Below are positions 26,584-36,021 of a DNA stretch of 64,000 nt, one piece after another. The DNA is from Clostridia bacterium (GTDB lineage: Bacteria; Bacillota; Clostridia; Oscillospirales; Acutalibacteraceae). Location of the stretch: positions 1 to 64,000 of the forward strand of contig CAAGJJ010000055.1 in NCBI GenBank assembly GCA_900770165.1. The letters are read 5' to 3'. The stretch's first letter is position 1; every line of letters starts with the position of its first letter. Both the position numbers and the translations under genes were made by a program. The notes under the pieces were generated by a model. That model searched no databases, was not told the origin of the DNA, and worked only from the letters and a program-made list of their open reading frames with translations.

Positions 26584-27618
26584 ATGAAAAAAATTATAGC
26601 GTTAGGGTTGTCTGCTTTAGTAGCATGCTCTGCTGCAGGATGTAGTGGAGGTAATGGTTCATCAAATAGCAGTGATACCTTTTCGACGGCTATGGTAACA
26701 GATACCGGAGGAGTAAATGATCAATCGTTTAATCAGTCTGCATGGGAAGGATTGCAGAAATTTTCTAAAGAGACAAATGCAAAAGTAAGTTATCTTGAAT
26801 CAACTCAAGCTACAGATTATGAAACCAATATGGATAAACTCGCAGATCAAGATTGTAATTTGATTTGGGGTATTGGTTATGCTATGGCTGATTCTTTAGC
26901 TGCTGCTGCAAAAAGGAATCCCAATACTTTGTATGCAATAGCAGATAATTCATATGGAGACCAAACGGCAGAAAATGTAGTTGGAGTTATGTTCGACGCA
27001 CAAGAATCTGCGTTTTTAGTAGGATATATTGCAGGTAAAACAACAAAAACAAATAGTGTTGGTTTTGTTGGTGGAATTAAAAGTGCTATTATAGATCAAT
27101 TTGAATATGGCTATAGGGCTGGTGTTGATTATGCCGCTAAAGAGCTTTCAAAAGATATTAAGACCTCTGTACAATATGTTGAAAGTTTTAGCGATGCAAG
27201 CAAAGGTAAAGCAACAGCTAAAAAAATGTTTGACTCAGGTGCAGATATAGTTTTCCATGCTGCAGGTGGTGCAGGAACTGGTGTTATAGAGGCTGCAAAA
27301 GATTCTGGAAAATTTGCAATAGGTGTAGACCGTGATCAGTCCTATTTGGCTGAAGATAATGTTTTGACTTCTGCACTTAAAAAAGTTGGAAGTGCAGTTG
27401 AAATTGTTTCTAAAGAAGTCCTTGAAGATAAAAAAATAGGTGGTACAACACAAACATTTGGCTTAAAAGATGATTGTGTTGGAATACCTGAAAATAATAA
27501 AAATATGGATCCAGCCGTTTATGATGCAGCGATGGTTATTAAGGAAAAAATTATTAACAAAGAAATAACCCCTCCACAGACTGAAGCGGACTATAAAACT
27601 TATGTGGGCTCTTTATAA
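26584..27618 (+). CDS. BMP-family nucleoside-binding lipoprotein of an ABC importer
   Basis: A 344-residue extracellular binding protein. The signal peptide ends in the lipobox SAAGC (Cys20), so it is anchored as a lipoprotein; a Ser/Gly/Asn-rich linker follows. The mature protein has the BMP motifs TDTGGVNDQSFNQSAWEGL, GYAMADSL, and GFVGGIKSAIIDQFEYGYRAG. PnrA/BmpA relatives bind nucleosides. The gene has a strong SD (AGGAGGG). It is followed by a stable hairpin without a T tract and then by the ATPase and two permease genes, so it is probably made in excess over the rest of the importer. Confidence 0.93.
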   Translation: MKKIIALGLSALVACSAAGCSGGNGSSNSSDTFSTAMVTDTGGVNDQSFNQSAWEGLQKFSKETNAKVSYLESTQATDYETNMDKLADQDCNLIWGIGYAMADSLAAAAKRNPNTLYAIADNSYGDQTAENVVGVMFDAQESAFLVGYIAGKTTKTNSVGFVGGIKSAIIDQFEYGYRAGVDYAAKELSKDIKTSVQYVESFSDASKGKATAKKMFDSGADIVFHAAGGAGTGVIEAAKDSGKFAIGVDRDQSYLAEDNVLTSALKKVGSAVEIVSKEVLEDKKIGGTTQTFGLKDDCVGIPENNKNMDPAVYDAAMVIKEKIINKEITPPQTEADYKTYVGSL

Positions 27619-27641
27619 CGGGTTTATCTATCTATAGCTTT

Positions 27642-27676
27642 TATAGAGAGATGAGCTATGTTCTCATCTCTCTATA
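27642..27676 (+). other. Stable hairpin between binding-protein and ABC-transporter genes
   Basis: Perfect 14-bp arms (TATAGAGAGATGAG/CTCATCTCTCTATA) with a seven-base loop. No T tract follows, so it is a poor terminator. Such hairpins after a binding-protein gene often protect the 3' end of the upstream message or let only some transcripts through. Confidence 0.7.
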
Positions 27677-27759
27677 GTGCTGTTATATAATCAAGGAACT
27701 TTTTGCGTCTTAGTGCTAGAAGTTCTCAATGTATTCCATATTATAAAGGAGGATAAAGA

Positions 27760-29304
27760 ATGGGTACCAATGAGAAATATGCGGTACAGATGAAAAATAT
27801 TGTCAAGACATTTGGAACTTTTACAGCGCTTGATAATGTACAATTAAATGTAAAAAAGGGTACAGTTCACGCGGTCCTTGGAGAGAACGGTGCTGGAAAA
27901 AGTACCTTGATGAACATACTTTATGGTTTATACCATGCAGATTCTGGAGAAATTTATTTAAATGGAAAAAAGGTAGATATAAAAAATCCTAATGTAGCAA
28001 TTGAACATGGAATAGGTATGGTGCATCAGCACTTTATGCTGGTCGACAATTTTACGGTAACACAAAATATAATATTAGGTAATGAAGTAACCAAATTTGG
28101 TGGCATTTTAAATATGAGCGAAGCTCGTAAAGAAATATTAAAAATAGTAAAAAAATATGGTCTTGAAGTTGACCCTGATGCTAAAATAGAAGACATATCA
28201 GTAGGAATGCAGCAGCGAGTTGAAATATTAAAAGCACTTTATAGAGGTGTGGATATTTTAATTTTAGATGAACCAACTGCAGTTCTTACCCCTCTTGAAA
28301 TAACTGAGCTGTTAGGTATTATGAAGAATCTTATAAAAGACGGAAAAACGATTATCATTATAACGCACAAATTAAAAGAAATTAAAGACTCCGCTGATGA
28401 ATGTACAATTATAAGAAGAGGTAAATACATTGATTTAGTTAATGTAGCTGATGTTGAAATGACAGACTTAGCAAATAAAATGGTCGGTCATGCAGTTAAT
28501 TTAGTTGTTGACAAAACACCTGCAGATCCTAAAGATGTAGTGTTTGAAATAAATAATTTGAGAGTAAAAGATGAGCGTGGCTTAGACGCCGTTAAGAATT
28601 TTTCATTACAAGTAAGAAAAGGCGAAATAGTAGGAATTGCCGGTATAGATGGCAATGGCCAAAAAGAATTGGTTGAAGCACTAACATGTATAGCTAAGGC
28701 CGAAGAAGGCACTGTAAAAGTAAACGGAAAAGAAATACAGAATACAAGTCCTCGAGAAGTTATAGACAATAAGGTTGCAACAATTCATGAGGATAGACAT
28801 AAAAGTGGATTGGTATTAAACTTTACAGTATCGGAAAATGCAGTATTAGAAAAATATAGAGATAAACCGTATTCATCGAAAGGCATTTTAAAATTCAAAA
28901 AGATAGATGAATTTACTAAAGAAATTATTAAATCTTATGATGTTAGACCATCGGATTGTGAAGATAAATTAGTAAGAAAATTATCTGGAGGAAATCAACA
29001 AAAGGTAATTATTGGGCGAGAAGTAGCGAATGACCCAGATGTTTTAATTGCCGTTCAACCAACTAGAGGATTAGACGTTGGAGCTATTGAATATATTCAT
29101 AAAAAGTTGGTTGAATTGCGAGACCAAGGAAAGGCAGTATTATTAATATCATTAGAATTAGATGAAGTAATGAATGTTGCAGATACAATTGCTGTAATTT
29201 ATGATGGAACTATAGTTGATACATTTAAACAGGGTACTGTTGATGAAAATACTATAGGATTATTGATGGCAGGAGGTAAAAAAAGTAATGCGAACAACGG
29301 TTAA
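27760..29304 (+). CDS. Nucleoside ABC importer, double ATP-binding protein
   Basis: A 514-residue ATPase with two ABC domains in tandem, as in sugar and nucleoside (NupO/YufO) importers. Domain 1 (about 8-240) has Walker A GENGAGKST, the signature ISVGMQQRVEI (a weak LSGGQ form) and Walker B ILILDEPTAVL. Domain 2 (about 260-505) has a degenerate Walker A (GIDGNGQKE, with Gln-Lys in place of Lys-Ser/Thr) and signature LSGGNQQKV. This asymmetry is normal for the family. It overlaps the first permease by 17 bases. SD AAAGGAGG. Confidence 0.95.
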   Translation: MGTNEKYAVQMKNIVKTFGTFTALDNVQLNVKKGTVHAVLGENGAGKSTLMNILYGLYHADSGEIYLNGKKVDIKNPNVAIEHGIGMVHQHFMLVDNFTVTQNIILGNEVTKFGGILNMSEARKEILKIVKKYGLEVDPDAKIEDISVGMQQRVEILKALYRGVDILILDEPTAVLTPLEITELLGIMKNLIKDGKTIIIITHKLKEIKDSADECTIIRRGKYIDLVNVADVEMTDLANKMVGHAVNLVVDKTPADPKDVVFEINNLRVKDERGLDAVKNFSLQVRKGEIVGIAGIDGNGQKELVEALTCIAKAEEGTVKVNGKEIQNTSPREVIDNKVATIHEDRHKSGLVLNFTVSENAVLEKYRDKPYSSKGILKFKKIDEFTKEIIKSYDVRPSDCEDKLVRKLSGGNQQKVIIGREVANDPDVLIAVQPTRGLDVGAIEYIHKKLVELRDQGKAVLLISLELDEVMNVADTIAVIYDGTIVDTFKQGTVDENTIGLLMAGGKKSNANNG

Positions 29305-30415
29305 AATTTTGAAAAAACCGATTACTTCAACTATTATCGCAATTTTATGTGGTTTTATTGTTGCATCGGTAATATTAGCATTTGCTGGATATAATCCTTT
29401 TGAAACAATAGCTGTTATGTTTAGAGGTATTTTTGCAAGACCTAAATCAATAACAAATGTTGTTATAAAAGCTACTCCAATTATACTTACAGGTTTAAGT
29501 GTTGCATTTGCATTTAAGACAGGCCTTTTCAATATAGGTGCAGAAGGACAATATGTAGCAGGAACGGTTGCAGCTACAGTAGTTGGAATATCTTTAAATT
29601 TGCCAGCAGCTATTCAGATCCCGGTAGTTATACTTTCTGGTGTTGCTGCAGGCGCAATATTAGGTGGTTTGGTAGGATTTTTGAAAGCAAAGTTTGGCAT
29701 ACATGAAGTTATAACAAGTATAATGTTTAACTGGATTTGTTTTTACCTTCAAAACTATGTAGCGAACTCTGTAATGTTCCATAAGCCAAATACAACAGGA
29801 ACATTTCCTATAAATAATTCTGGCTATACAGTTGTTTTAAATAATTGGAAGACATCTAAAGAAGGAATAAGGACGTTAAAAGATAATAAAATTTTATCTG
29901 AGATATTGTTAAAAACAGATTTAAACTATGGAATAATAATAGCGGTTGTTATGGCAATTTTAGTATCTGTTTTACTTTATAAAACAACAAAAGGTTTTGA
30001 ACTTCGTTCGGTTGGATTTAATCCAAATGCTTCACAATGTGCAGGTATAAATGTTAGAAAAAATATTTTACAATCAATGCTTATAGCTGGAGCAATTTCT
30101 GGTCTTGCAGGAGCTTTAACAATCACAGGTATGGCTCCGCATAATATATCTACAATAAGTGTATTTGAAAATAATGGATTTAATGGATTATCTGTTGCAC
30201 TTATTGCTGGCAGCTCTCCAATAGGCTGTGTATTTGCAGGATTATTATTTAGCGGTCTAATATTTGGTGGGCAATCTGTACAATCTGAAATAGGAGCACC
30301 TTCAGAGATAATAAACATTATGATTGGTACAATTGTATTTTTTGTTGCATTAACAACTATTGTACCTGTGTTAGCTGACAGATTAGCAAAGAGGGGGAAT
30401 AAACATGCTAAGTAG
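29288..30415 (+). CDS. Nucleoside ABC importer, permease 1
   Basis: A 375-residue membrane protein with about eight to ten helices. Family motifs are LTGLSVAFAFKTGLFNIGAEGQ near residue 60 and the ATPase-contact loop ELRSVGFNPNASQCAGIN, followed by GLSGLAGAL-like AISGLAGALTITG. It pairs with the next permease to form the import channel. It overlaps the ATPase upstream by 17 bases and the next gene by 11, typical of an operon with matched expression. Confidence 0.93.
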   Translation: MRTTVKILKKPITSTIIAILCGFIVASVILAFAGYNPFETIAVMFRGIFARPKSITNVVIKATPIILTGLSVAFAFKTGLFNIGAEGQYVAGTVAATVVGISLNLPAAIQIPVVILSGVAAGAILGGLVGFLKAKFGIHEVITSIMFNWICFYLQNYVANSVMFHKPNTTGTFPINNSGYTVVLNNWKTSKEGIRTLKDNKILSEILLKTDLNYGIIIAVVMAILVSVLLYKTTKGFELRSVGFNPNASQCAGINVRKNILQSMLIAGAISGLAGALTITGMAPHNISTISVFENNGFNGLSVALIAGSSPIGCVFAGLLFSGLIFGGQSVQSEIGAPSEIINIMIGTIVFFVALTTIVPVLADRLAKRGNKHAK

Positions 30416-31328
30416 TATTATATTTATAATTAGTGTTACATTGATGTATTCAACTCCTCTAGTTTTTGGAGCTATGGGCGGCGTTATGTCTGAAAGAGCT
30501 GGTGTAGTAAATATAGGTATAGAAGGTATGATGTCAGTAGGTGCATTTGCAGCTGCTGCAGTTGGATATTATTCTGGAAATCCTTGGCTAGGATTGTTAG
30601 TTGGTGGTTTAGCCGGCGGAGGTTTAGCTTTACTTTTAGCTATTGCAGCTGTAACATGTAAAGCCGATCAAACTATTGCTGGTATAGCTATAAATTTGTT
30701 AGGCCCTGGATTATCACTATTTTTAGCAAGGCAGTTTTTTGCTGGTGCAACACAAACAAAGCCTGTTGAAAATAAACTTCCAAAATTATTTGGTCAAGAA
30801 GGACTAAAAGATTCAATATTTTCAAGTTTAAATGTTGAGGTTACGGTTTTACTGGCCCTTATATTAGTTATTGCATTATGGTTTATAATGTATAAAACAA
30901 AATGGGGGCTTAGAATTAGAGCAGTTGGTGAGCATCCTGCAGCAGCAGATACACTTGGGGTTAATGTATATAGAACTCGTTATCTTTGTGTAATATTGTC
31001 TGGAATTTTTGCTGGTTTTGGTGGTGCTTCAGTTACTCTTGCTGTTATATCTCAGTTTTCTCCAACAGCTATTAGCGGTCAAGGTTTTATAGCTTTGGCA
31101 GCAGTTATATTTGGAAAATGGACTCCGTTTGGTGCATATGGAGCATGTATTTTGTTCGGCTTTGCACAAGCACTTGTGGTTGTTCTTGGAGGAGGAAACT
31201 TTGCTGTTCCGTCTGAAATACTTGCTATGTTTCCTTATGTTCTTACAATTTTGGTTCTTATCTTATTTGTTGGTCGCTCAGTTGCTCCAAAAGCAGATGG
31301 CGTTCCATATGAAAAAGGTAGCAGATAA
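30405..31328 (+). CDS. Nucleoside ABC importer, permease 2
   Basis: A 307-residue membrane protein of the same permease family (NupQ/YufQ group) with about eight helices. The N-terminal MGGVMSERAGVVNIGIEGMM motif is diagnostic, and the cytoplasmic loop GLRIRAVGEHPAAADTLGVN contacts the ATPase. Last gene of the importer; a terminator follows 40 bases later. Confidence 0.94.
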   Translation: MLSSIIFIISVTLMYSTPLVFGAMGGVMSERAGVVNIGIEGMMSVGAFAAAAVGYYSGNPWLGLLVGGLAGGGLALLLAIAAVTCKADQTIAGIAINLLGPGLSLFLARQFFAGATQTKPVENKLPKLFGQEGLKDSIFSSLNVEVTVLLALILVIALWFIMYKTKWGLRIRAVGEHPAAADTLGVNVYRTRYLCVILSGIFAGFGGASVTLAVISQFSPTAISGQGFIALAAVIFGKWTPFGAYGACILFGFAQALVVVLGGGNFAVPSEILAMFPYVLTILVLILFVGRSVAPKADGVPYEKGSR

Positions 31329-31367
31329 ATGTAATTTTAGGAATGTAGTATATATATGAAATCATTT

Positions 31368-31420
31368 ATTGCTTCACTCCATTTAACGTTACAAATTATA
31401 CGGAGTGGAGCAATATTTTT
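31368..31420 (+). terminator. Intrinsic terminator after the importer genes
   Basis: Thirteen-bp arms ATTGCTTCACTCC/GGAGTGGAGCAAT (one G-U pair) around a 21-base loop, followed by ATTTTT. Confidence 0.75.
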
Positions 31421-31451
31421 ATTAAAATATTTTAAGAGAGGGTAACTTACA

Positions 31452-32117
31452 ATGGATATAAAAAAGATACTATCATCAGTAGATCACACTTTGCTTTCAC
31501 AAACAGCAACTTGGGAGGAAATAAAGACTATATGTGATGATGGAATGAAGTATAATGTAGCATCGGTTTGTATTCCTGCTTGTTATGTGAAGAAAGCAAA
31601 AGATTATGTTGGAAATAAATTAAAAGTTTGCACTGTTATAGGATTTCCAAATGGATATAGCACAACTAAAACTAAAGTGTATGAAACAAAAGATGCTATT
31701 GATAACGGTGCCGATGAAATAGATATGGTTATAAATATTGGTATGTTAAAAGATGGATTATACAGTGAAGTAGAAGATGAGATTCGTCAAATTAAAGGTG
31801 CCTGTGGTGATAAAATCCTTAAGGTGATAATAGAGACTTGTTTGTTAACTGATGAAGAGAAAATTAAAATGTGCGATATAGTAACAAATTCAGGTGCTGA
31901 CTTTATTAAGACATCTACAGGATTTTCTACTTCAGGAGCTACTTTTGATGATATAATTCTATTTAAAAAGCATGTGGGAAGCAATGTGAAGATTAAAGCA
32001 GCTGGTGGCATAAAAACTTTAGATGATGCAGAAAAATTTATAAGCTTAGGTGCTTCAAGACTTGGTACAAGCAGAATAATTAAATTAGTTAACAACGAAG
32101 AAGGATCAGGATATTAA
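31452..32117 (+). CDS. deoC: Deoxyribose-phosphate aldolase DeoC
   Basis: A 221-residue class I aldolase that splits deoxyribose-5-phosphate into glyceraldehyde-3-phosphate and acetaldehyde. The Schiff-base lysine is in FIKTSTGFS, the second active lysine in KIKAAGGIK, and VDHTLL near residue 11 is conserved. Full length. It follows the importer terminator, so it probably has its own promoter or relies on read-through. It is the last catabolic step of the cluster. Confidence 0.97.
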   Translation: MDIKKILSSVDHTLLSQTATWEEIKTICDDGMKYNVASVCIPACYVKKAKDYVGNKLKVCTVIGFPNGYSTTKTKVYETKDAIDNGADEIDMVINIGMLKDGLYSEVEDEIRQIKGACGDKILKVIIETCLLTDEEKIKMCDIVTNSGADFIKTSTGFSTSGATFDDIILFKKHVGSNVKIKAAGGIKTLDDAEKFISLGASRLGTSRIIKLVNNEEGSGY

Positions 32118-32190
32118 AATACTATTAACTAGAGTTGTACAATAAATTTGTAGTTTTAAACATAGCTTTAATGAAGGAGAGCAATTTATT

Positions 32191-33513
32191 ATGAGAATGT
32201 TTGATATTATTGCTAAAAAACGAGATGGTAAGGTTTTAACTAGTGAAGAGATCGAATTTTTTGTAAATGGTTATGTAAATGGAGATATTCCAGATTATCA
32301 AATTTCTGCTCTTTTAATGGCGATATATTTAAATGGAATGAATGTTGATGAAACAACAACATTAACAATGTTAATGGCTAGATCTGGAGAAGTAATAGAT
32401 CTTTCATCAATACCTGGAATAAAGGTTGACAAGCATAGCACCGGAGGAGTTGGAGATAAAACTACATTTATAATATCACCTATTGTAGCATCTTGTGGTG
32501 TTCCAGTAGCAAAAATGTCTGGAAGGGGTCTAGGACATACTGGCGGAACTATAGATAAAATGGAATCTATTCCAGGAATGAAAACAAATATAGATAGGGA
32601 AGAATTTTTTGATATAGTTAGAAATGTAGGAGCATGTGTTATAGGACAAAGTGGGAATATAGTTCCTGCAGACAAGAAGCTTTATGCATTAAGAGATGTT
32701 ACTGCTACTATAGAAAGTATTCCTCTTATAGCATCAAGTATAATGAGCAAGAAGCTTGCTGCTGGTTCAGATGCTATACTGTTAGATGTAAAAACAGGCA
32801 GTGGCGCATTTATGAAAACGACTGATGAAGCAATAGAATTAGCAAAAGCTATGGTGGCTATTGGAGAAAAAGTAGGAAGAAAAACTATTGCACTAATAAC
32901 AGATATGGATAGACCGTTAGGAAAGTCTATTGGAAATGCCTTAGAAATGAAAGAAGTTTGTGATACTTTAAAAGGAAAAGGTCCTAAAGATTTAACAGAA
33001 TTATGTTTAACTCTAGCGACTAATATGTTGTATTTGGCTGGCAAAGGCAGTTTAGATGATTGTTATAATTTAGCTAAAGATGCTTTAGAAAGTGGAAAAG
33101 CATTTGAAAAGCTTAAAGAAATGGTAAAAGCTCAAGGCGGAGATGTATCTGTAATTGAAGACAATTCTAAATTTGAAAGTTCTAAGGTTGCAAGGGGTTT
33201 AGCTGCAGCACAAGAGGGCTATATTTATTCTATGGATACAGAAAAATGCGGTGTTGCTTCTATGATATTAGGTGCAGGAAGAGAGAAAAAAGAAGATACT
33301 ATAGATTATAGTGCAGGTGTTATAATTCATAAAAAAATAGGTGACTATGTAAAAAGAGGAGATTTAATAGCTTCACTATATTCATCTTCAGAAGAAAAAT
33401 GCATAAATTCATCTCGTTTATTGGGAGAAGCAATAAAAATATCATCAGCAGAACCAGTTGTAAAACCAATTGTTTTAGCGCGAGTAACTAAAGATAGCGT
33501 TGAAAAGTATTAA
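32191..33513 (+). CDS. pdp: Pyrimidine-nucleoside phosphorylase
   Basis: A 440-residue enzyme that cleaves thymidine, uridine and deoxyuridine with phosphate. The thymidine phosphorylase signature KHSTGGVGDK is at about residues 81-90. SGRGLGHTGGTIDKMESI and LDVKTGSGAFM are also present. At this length and in a Firmicute it is the Pdp type rather than enterobacterial DeoA. SD AAGGAGA. It lies 73 bases after deoC and completes the cluster by handling pyrimidines, as DeoD handles purines. Confidence 0.95.
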   Translation: MRMFDIIAKKRDGKVLTSEEIEFFVNGYVNGDIPDYQISALLMAIYLNGMNVDETTTLTMLMARSGEVIDLSSIPGIKVDKHSTGGVGDKTTFIISPIVASCGVPVAKMSGRGLGHTGGTIDKMESIPGMKTNIDREEFFDIVRNVGACVIGQSGNIVPADKKLYALRDVTATIESIPLIASSIMSKKLAAGSDAILLDVKTGSGAFMKTTDEAIELAKAMVAIGEKVGRKTIALITDMDRPLGKSIGNALEMKEVCDTLKGKGPKDLTELCLTLATNMLYLAGKGSLDDCYNLAKDALESGKAFEKLKEMVKAQGGDVSVIEDNSKFESSKVARGLAAAQEGYIYSMDTEKCGVASMILGAGREKKEDTIDYSAGVIIHKKIGDYVKRGDLIASLYSSSEEKCINSSRLLGEAIKISSAEPVVKPIVLARVTKDSVEKY

Positions 33514-33521
33514 TTTAAATA

Positions 33522-33560
33522 AGCTAACATGATTTATTTAATGAATCATGTTAGCTCTTT
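33522..33560 (+). terminator. Probable terminator after pdp
   Basis: Perfect 13-bp arms AGCTAACATGATT/AATCATGTTAGCT with a nine-base loop. The T tract is short (CTTTATA), so termination may be partial. Confidence 0.65.
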
Positions 33561-33647
33561 ATAATGTTGATTATAGCTTTTTATTAATTTGACTTTGCAG
33601 ATAATGATATTTGTTAATAGGGATAAAAAAGAAAGGGATAAAATATT

Positions 33648-34739
33648 ATGAGTAAGCAAAGTGTCAAGTGTTTGAGTAGAAAACGCAATAATATATATAA
33701 TAATATTATAATAATGTTTTTAGTAGGAATTTTACTTACATTTTCGGCATGTAAAAATTCAAATTCTTCGAATTTGGAATCTGAGTCTTCTGAAGCAGAG
33801 TCTCAGGCAAGTAAAACAGTTTCAGAAATATCTTTGTCTGAAAGTAAAATTGATTTAGAGGTAGGCAACGAAAAGGAGATAAATATTTCCTTTGTTCCAA
33901 GTGATGCTGAAGATACTGCTGTAAATTGGGAATCATCAGATACATCAATTGCTGAAGTCGATTCGCAAGGAAAGGTTAAAGCTATTTCAGCTGGAAACTG
34001 TATAATTACCGTAAAATTAGTTTCAAATTCAGATGTTAAAGCTGATGTTGAAGTGGAAGTATTAGATATTACTAAAGACGATGAAAATGAGACTCAAGAT
34101 GATTCACAGCCTGAATCTCAGTCCAAAAGTGTATCATATAATCAGACTAGTACCGAATCACACAATAATAAAAGTTCAGAAGCATATTATGGTGATTGGA
34201 AAACAGTTATAGTAAACAGTGAAAGGGCAGTTCCAAGTAATTGGAGTGTTAGTACAACTAGCGTAGCAGGAAGCACCGTTGATGAAAGGATAGCACCAGC
34301 ATTAAGAAAATTGTTAGATGCTGCTCATGCAGATGGAGTATCTACTAGTATTTGCTCAGGATATAGGTCAATTGAAACTCAGCAAAGACTTGTAGATAAT
34401 TCGGTGTATTCATTTAGAAATCAAGGTTATTCTTACGATGAAGCTTTAAGATTAACATATAAAGAAATTGCAGTTCCGGGACATAGTGAACATAATTTAG
34501 GATTAGCTGTTGATTTCTATTCAAGTGAAACAGGTTTAACAGGAGGTTTTGAAGGTACATCATTGGGAAAATGGCTTTTAAAAAATGCTCATAAATATGG
34601 CTTTATTTTAAGATATCCAAAAGATAAAGTATCTGTAACAGGCATAATTTATGAGCCATGGCATTATAGATATGTTGGTGTTGAAAATGCTGCAAGCATT
34701 AAAAATTCAGGTTTATGCATGGAAGAATATTTTAGGTAA
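33648..34739 (+). CDS. D-alanyl-D-alanine carboxypeptidase lipoprotein (M15/VanY) with a bacterial Ig-like domain
   Basis: A 363-residue lipoprotein. The signal peptide ends at lipobox TFSAC (Cys36). A BIG2 Ig-like domain (about 60-142: ISLSESKIDLEVG...NWESSDTSIAEVDSQG) follows, then a Ser/Gln/Asn-rich linker and the M15 peptidase domain (about 185-363). Zinc and catalytic motifs are SGYRSIETQQ, HSEHNLGLAVDF and EPWHYRYV. It would trim the terminal D-Ala from wall stem peptides outside the cell. There is no vancomycin-resistance cluster nearby, so this is housekeeping wall metabolism. It converges on the next gene with only five bases between stops. Confidence 0.92.
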   Translation: MSKQSVKCLSRKRNNIYNNIIIMFLVGILLTFSACKNSNSSNLESESSEAESQASKTVSEISLSESKIDLEVGNEKEINISFVPSDAEDTAVNWESSDTSIAEVDSQGKVKAISAGNCIITVKLVSNSDVKADVEVEVLDITKDDENETQDDSQPESQSKSVSYNQTSTESHNNKSSEAYYGDWKTVIVNSERAVPSNWSVSTTSVAGSTVDERIAPALRKLLDAAHADGVSTSICSGYRSIETQQRLVDNSVYSFRNQGYSYDEALRLTYKEIAVPGHSEHNLGLAVDFYSSETGLTGGFEGTSLGKWLLKNAHKYGFILRYPKDKVSVTGIIYEPWHYRYVGVENAASIKNSGLCMEEYFR

Positions 34740-34744
34740 TACTG

Positions 34745-35839
34745 CTATTTAAATATATTATTTTTCAATTTCTCTGTTAATAAATTTATCTTATTATAAT
34801 CCATACACATCGAGTATAGTGATTCTAGCTCGTCGTGTGTGGATTTTGCTTTTTCTAAATTAGATATACTTTCATTTATAAGTTCATGTTTTAGCTTATT
34901 GTCGAAACCAATACGTTGCTTTCTTATTTCATCTGAACTTGTATTCAAAAATCTTTTAGAATGTATTACCTGGGTATCTTTAAGATTTTTAATATTATGA
35001 TAATTATTTGATACAGTAAATGCTAGTCTTAGCTCTGGTATAATAATTGTTTCAAGTTTGGAATTTGGTTTAGTTGGACAATAACAGCTAAATAAATCGA
35101 ATCCTGAATTTATAGCATCATCTCTTATAATTGAAAGTATAGTATTGCCGACCATTCCATACTCATCTTCTATTATAATAGTTTTGTCAGCTAATATTTC
35201 TAGAGTATCTTCAAAAAATACAACACCTTCAGGAGTTATGCCACTTATAAATCTAACATTTTCTTTTCCGGCTTTAGAAGAGAATTTTTTAAAATATTTT
35301 TGTGTGAGATTTTTAGAATATTTGTAAATTTTATTGTTGTCATAATAGTTACATACTAGGCTGTATATGTCATTATCAATTTGTTCGTAGGCACATAGAT
35401 ATTTTTTGGATTTTTTATGATATGCTGAATTTATTTTAGATAGCTCAATAATTTTGCTTTTATTTTTTTGTATGGTTTCTTTGTTCCAGCAATCACATAG
35501 ATTTATAACTGTGTCAGAAACACCAGGGAATACAGGATCAAGGACATGCGGTGAGGTTCCATCTGCAATACTTATTTTAAGTTGTGGAAATATAACTGCA
35601 TCTAATGAAGATGGATCTGATGAACAATATATAAGTTCAGTATTTATTCCTCTTAAATTGGCTTCTTTGGCTAGCTTTTTCATTAGTGTAGATTTACCTG
35701 TACCAGGACCGCCTTTAATTATGTAGGCGAACCAGTCTTCTTCTGGATAGTATAAATTGTTGAATATAGATATAAATCCATAAGGTGAATTGGCTCCTAA
35801 GAAAAACTTAGGAAGTGATAAATCATCTACAGTAATCAT
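34745..35839 (-). CDS. P-loop ATPase of the PRK06851 type, function unknown
   Basis: A 364-residue soluble protein with Walker A GGPGTGKSTLMKKLA at about residues 40-54. The N-terminus SLPKFFLGANSPYGFISIFNNLY resembles a family of uncharacterised Firmicute ATPases. A second, weaker half includes DEYGMVGNTILSII. AAAGGGG lies nine bases before the ATG at 35839; an upstream ATG at 35911 is possible but has no ribosome site. It is alone on the minus strand between two unrelated genes. I know no proven function for the family. Confidence 0.75.
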   Translation of the reverse strand: MITVDDLSLPKFFLGANSPYGFISIFNNLYYPEEDWFAYIIKGGPGTGKSTLMKKLAKEANLRGINTELIYCSSDPSSLDAVIFPQLKISIADGTSPHVLDPVFPGVSDTVINLCDCWNKETIQKNKSKIIELSKINSAYHKKSKKYLCAYEQIDNDIYSLVCNYYDNNKIYKYSKNLTQKYFKKFSSKAGKENVRFISGITPEGVVFFEDTLEILADKTIIIEDEYGMVGNTILSIIRDDAINSGFDLFSCYCPTKPNSKLETIIIPELRLAFTVSNNYHNIKNLKDTQVIHSKRFLNTSSDEIRKQRIGFDNKLKHELINESISNLEKAKSTHDELESLYSMCMDYNKINLLTEKLKNNIFK

Positions 35840-35962
35840 AAATAAAACCCCTTTTATAAGCAACTTATTCTGATGATTTATTTTATGTAAAATTGTATTT
35901 AATTGATACAAAGTATATTTTAAATATACAAATAATTAAGTATTTAGTAATTCTAAATGCAA

Positions 35963-36001
35963 AAAATCGACTCTAGAATAGTTTTTACTAGAGCCGATTT
36001 T
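35963..36001 (-). terminator. Intrinsic terminator after secDF
   Basis: Read on the minus strand, AAAATCGGCTCTAG pairs with CTAGAGTCGATTTT (one A-C mismatch) around an 11-base loop and ends in a T tract. It lies 20 bases beyond the secF stop codon. Confidence 0.8.
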
Positions 36002-36021
36002 AATGTTAAATATTTATAATT

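Noticed and set aside
31111..31359. 82-codon frame overlapping the end of the second importer permease
   Set aside because: Out-of-frame reading of a strongly conserved permease; composition is that of a frame shadow.
33648..34739. Vancomycin resistance role for the VanY-like carboxypeptidase
   Set aside because: No vanHAX or vanRS genes nearby; the Ig-like domain and lipobox fit ordinary wall trimming.
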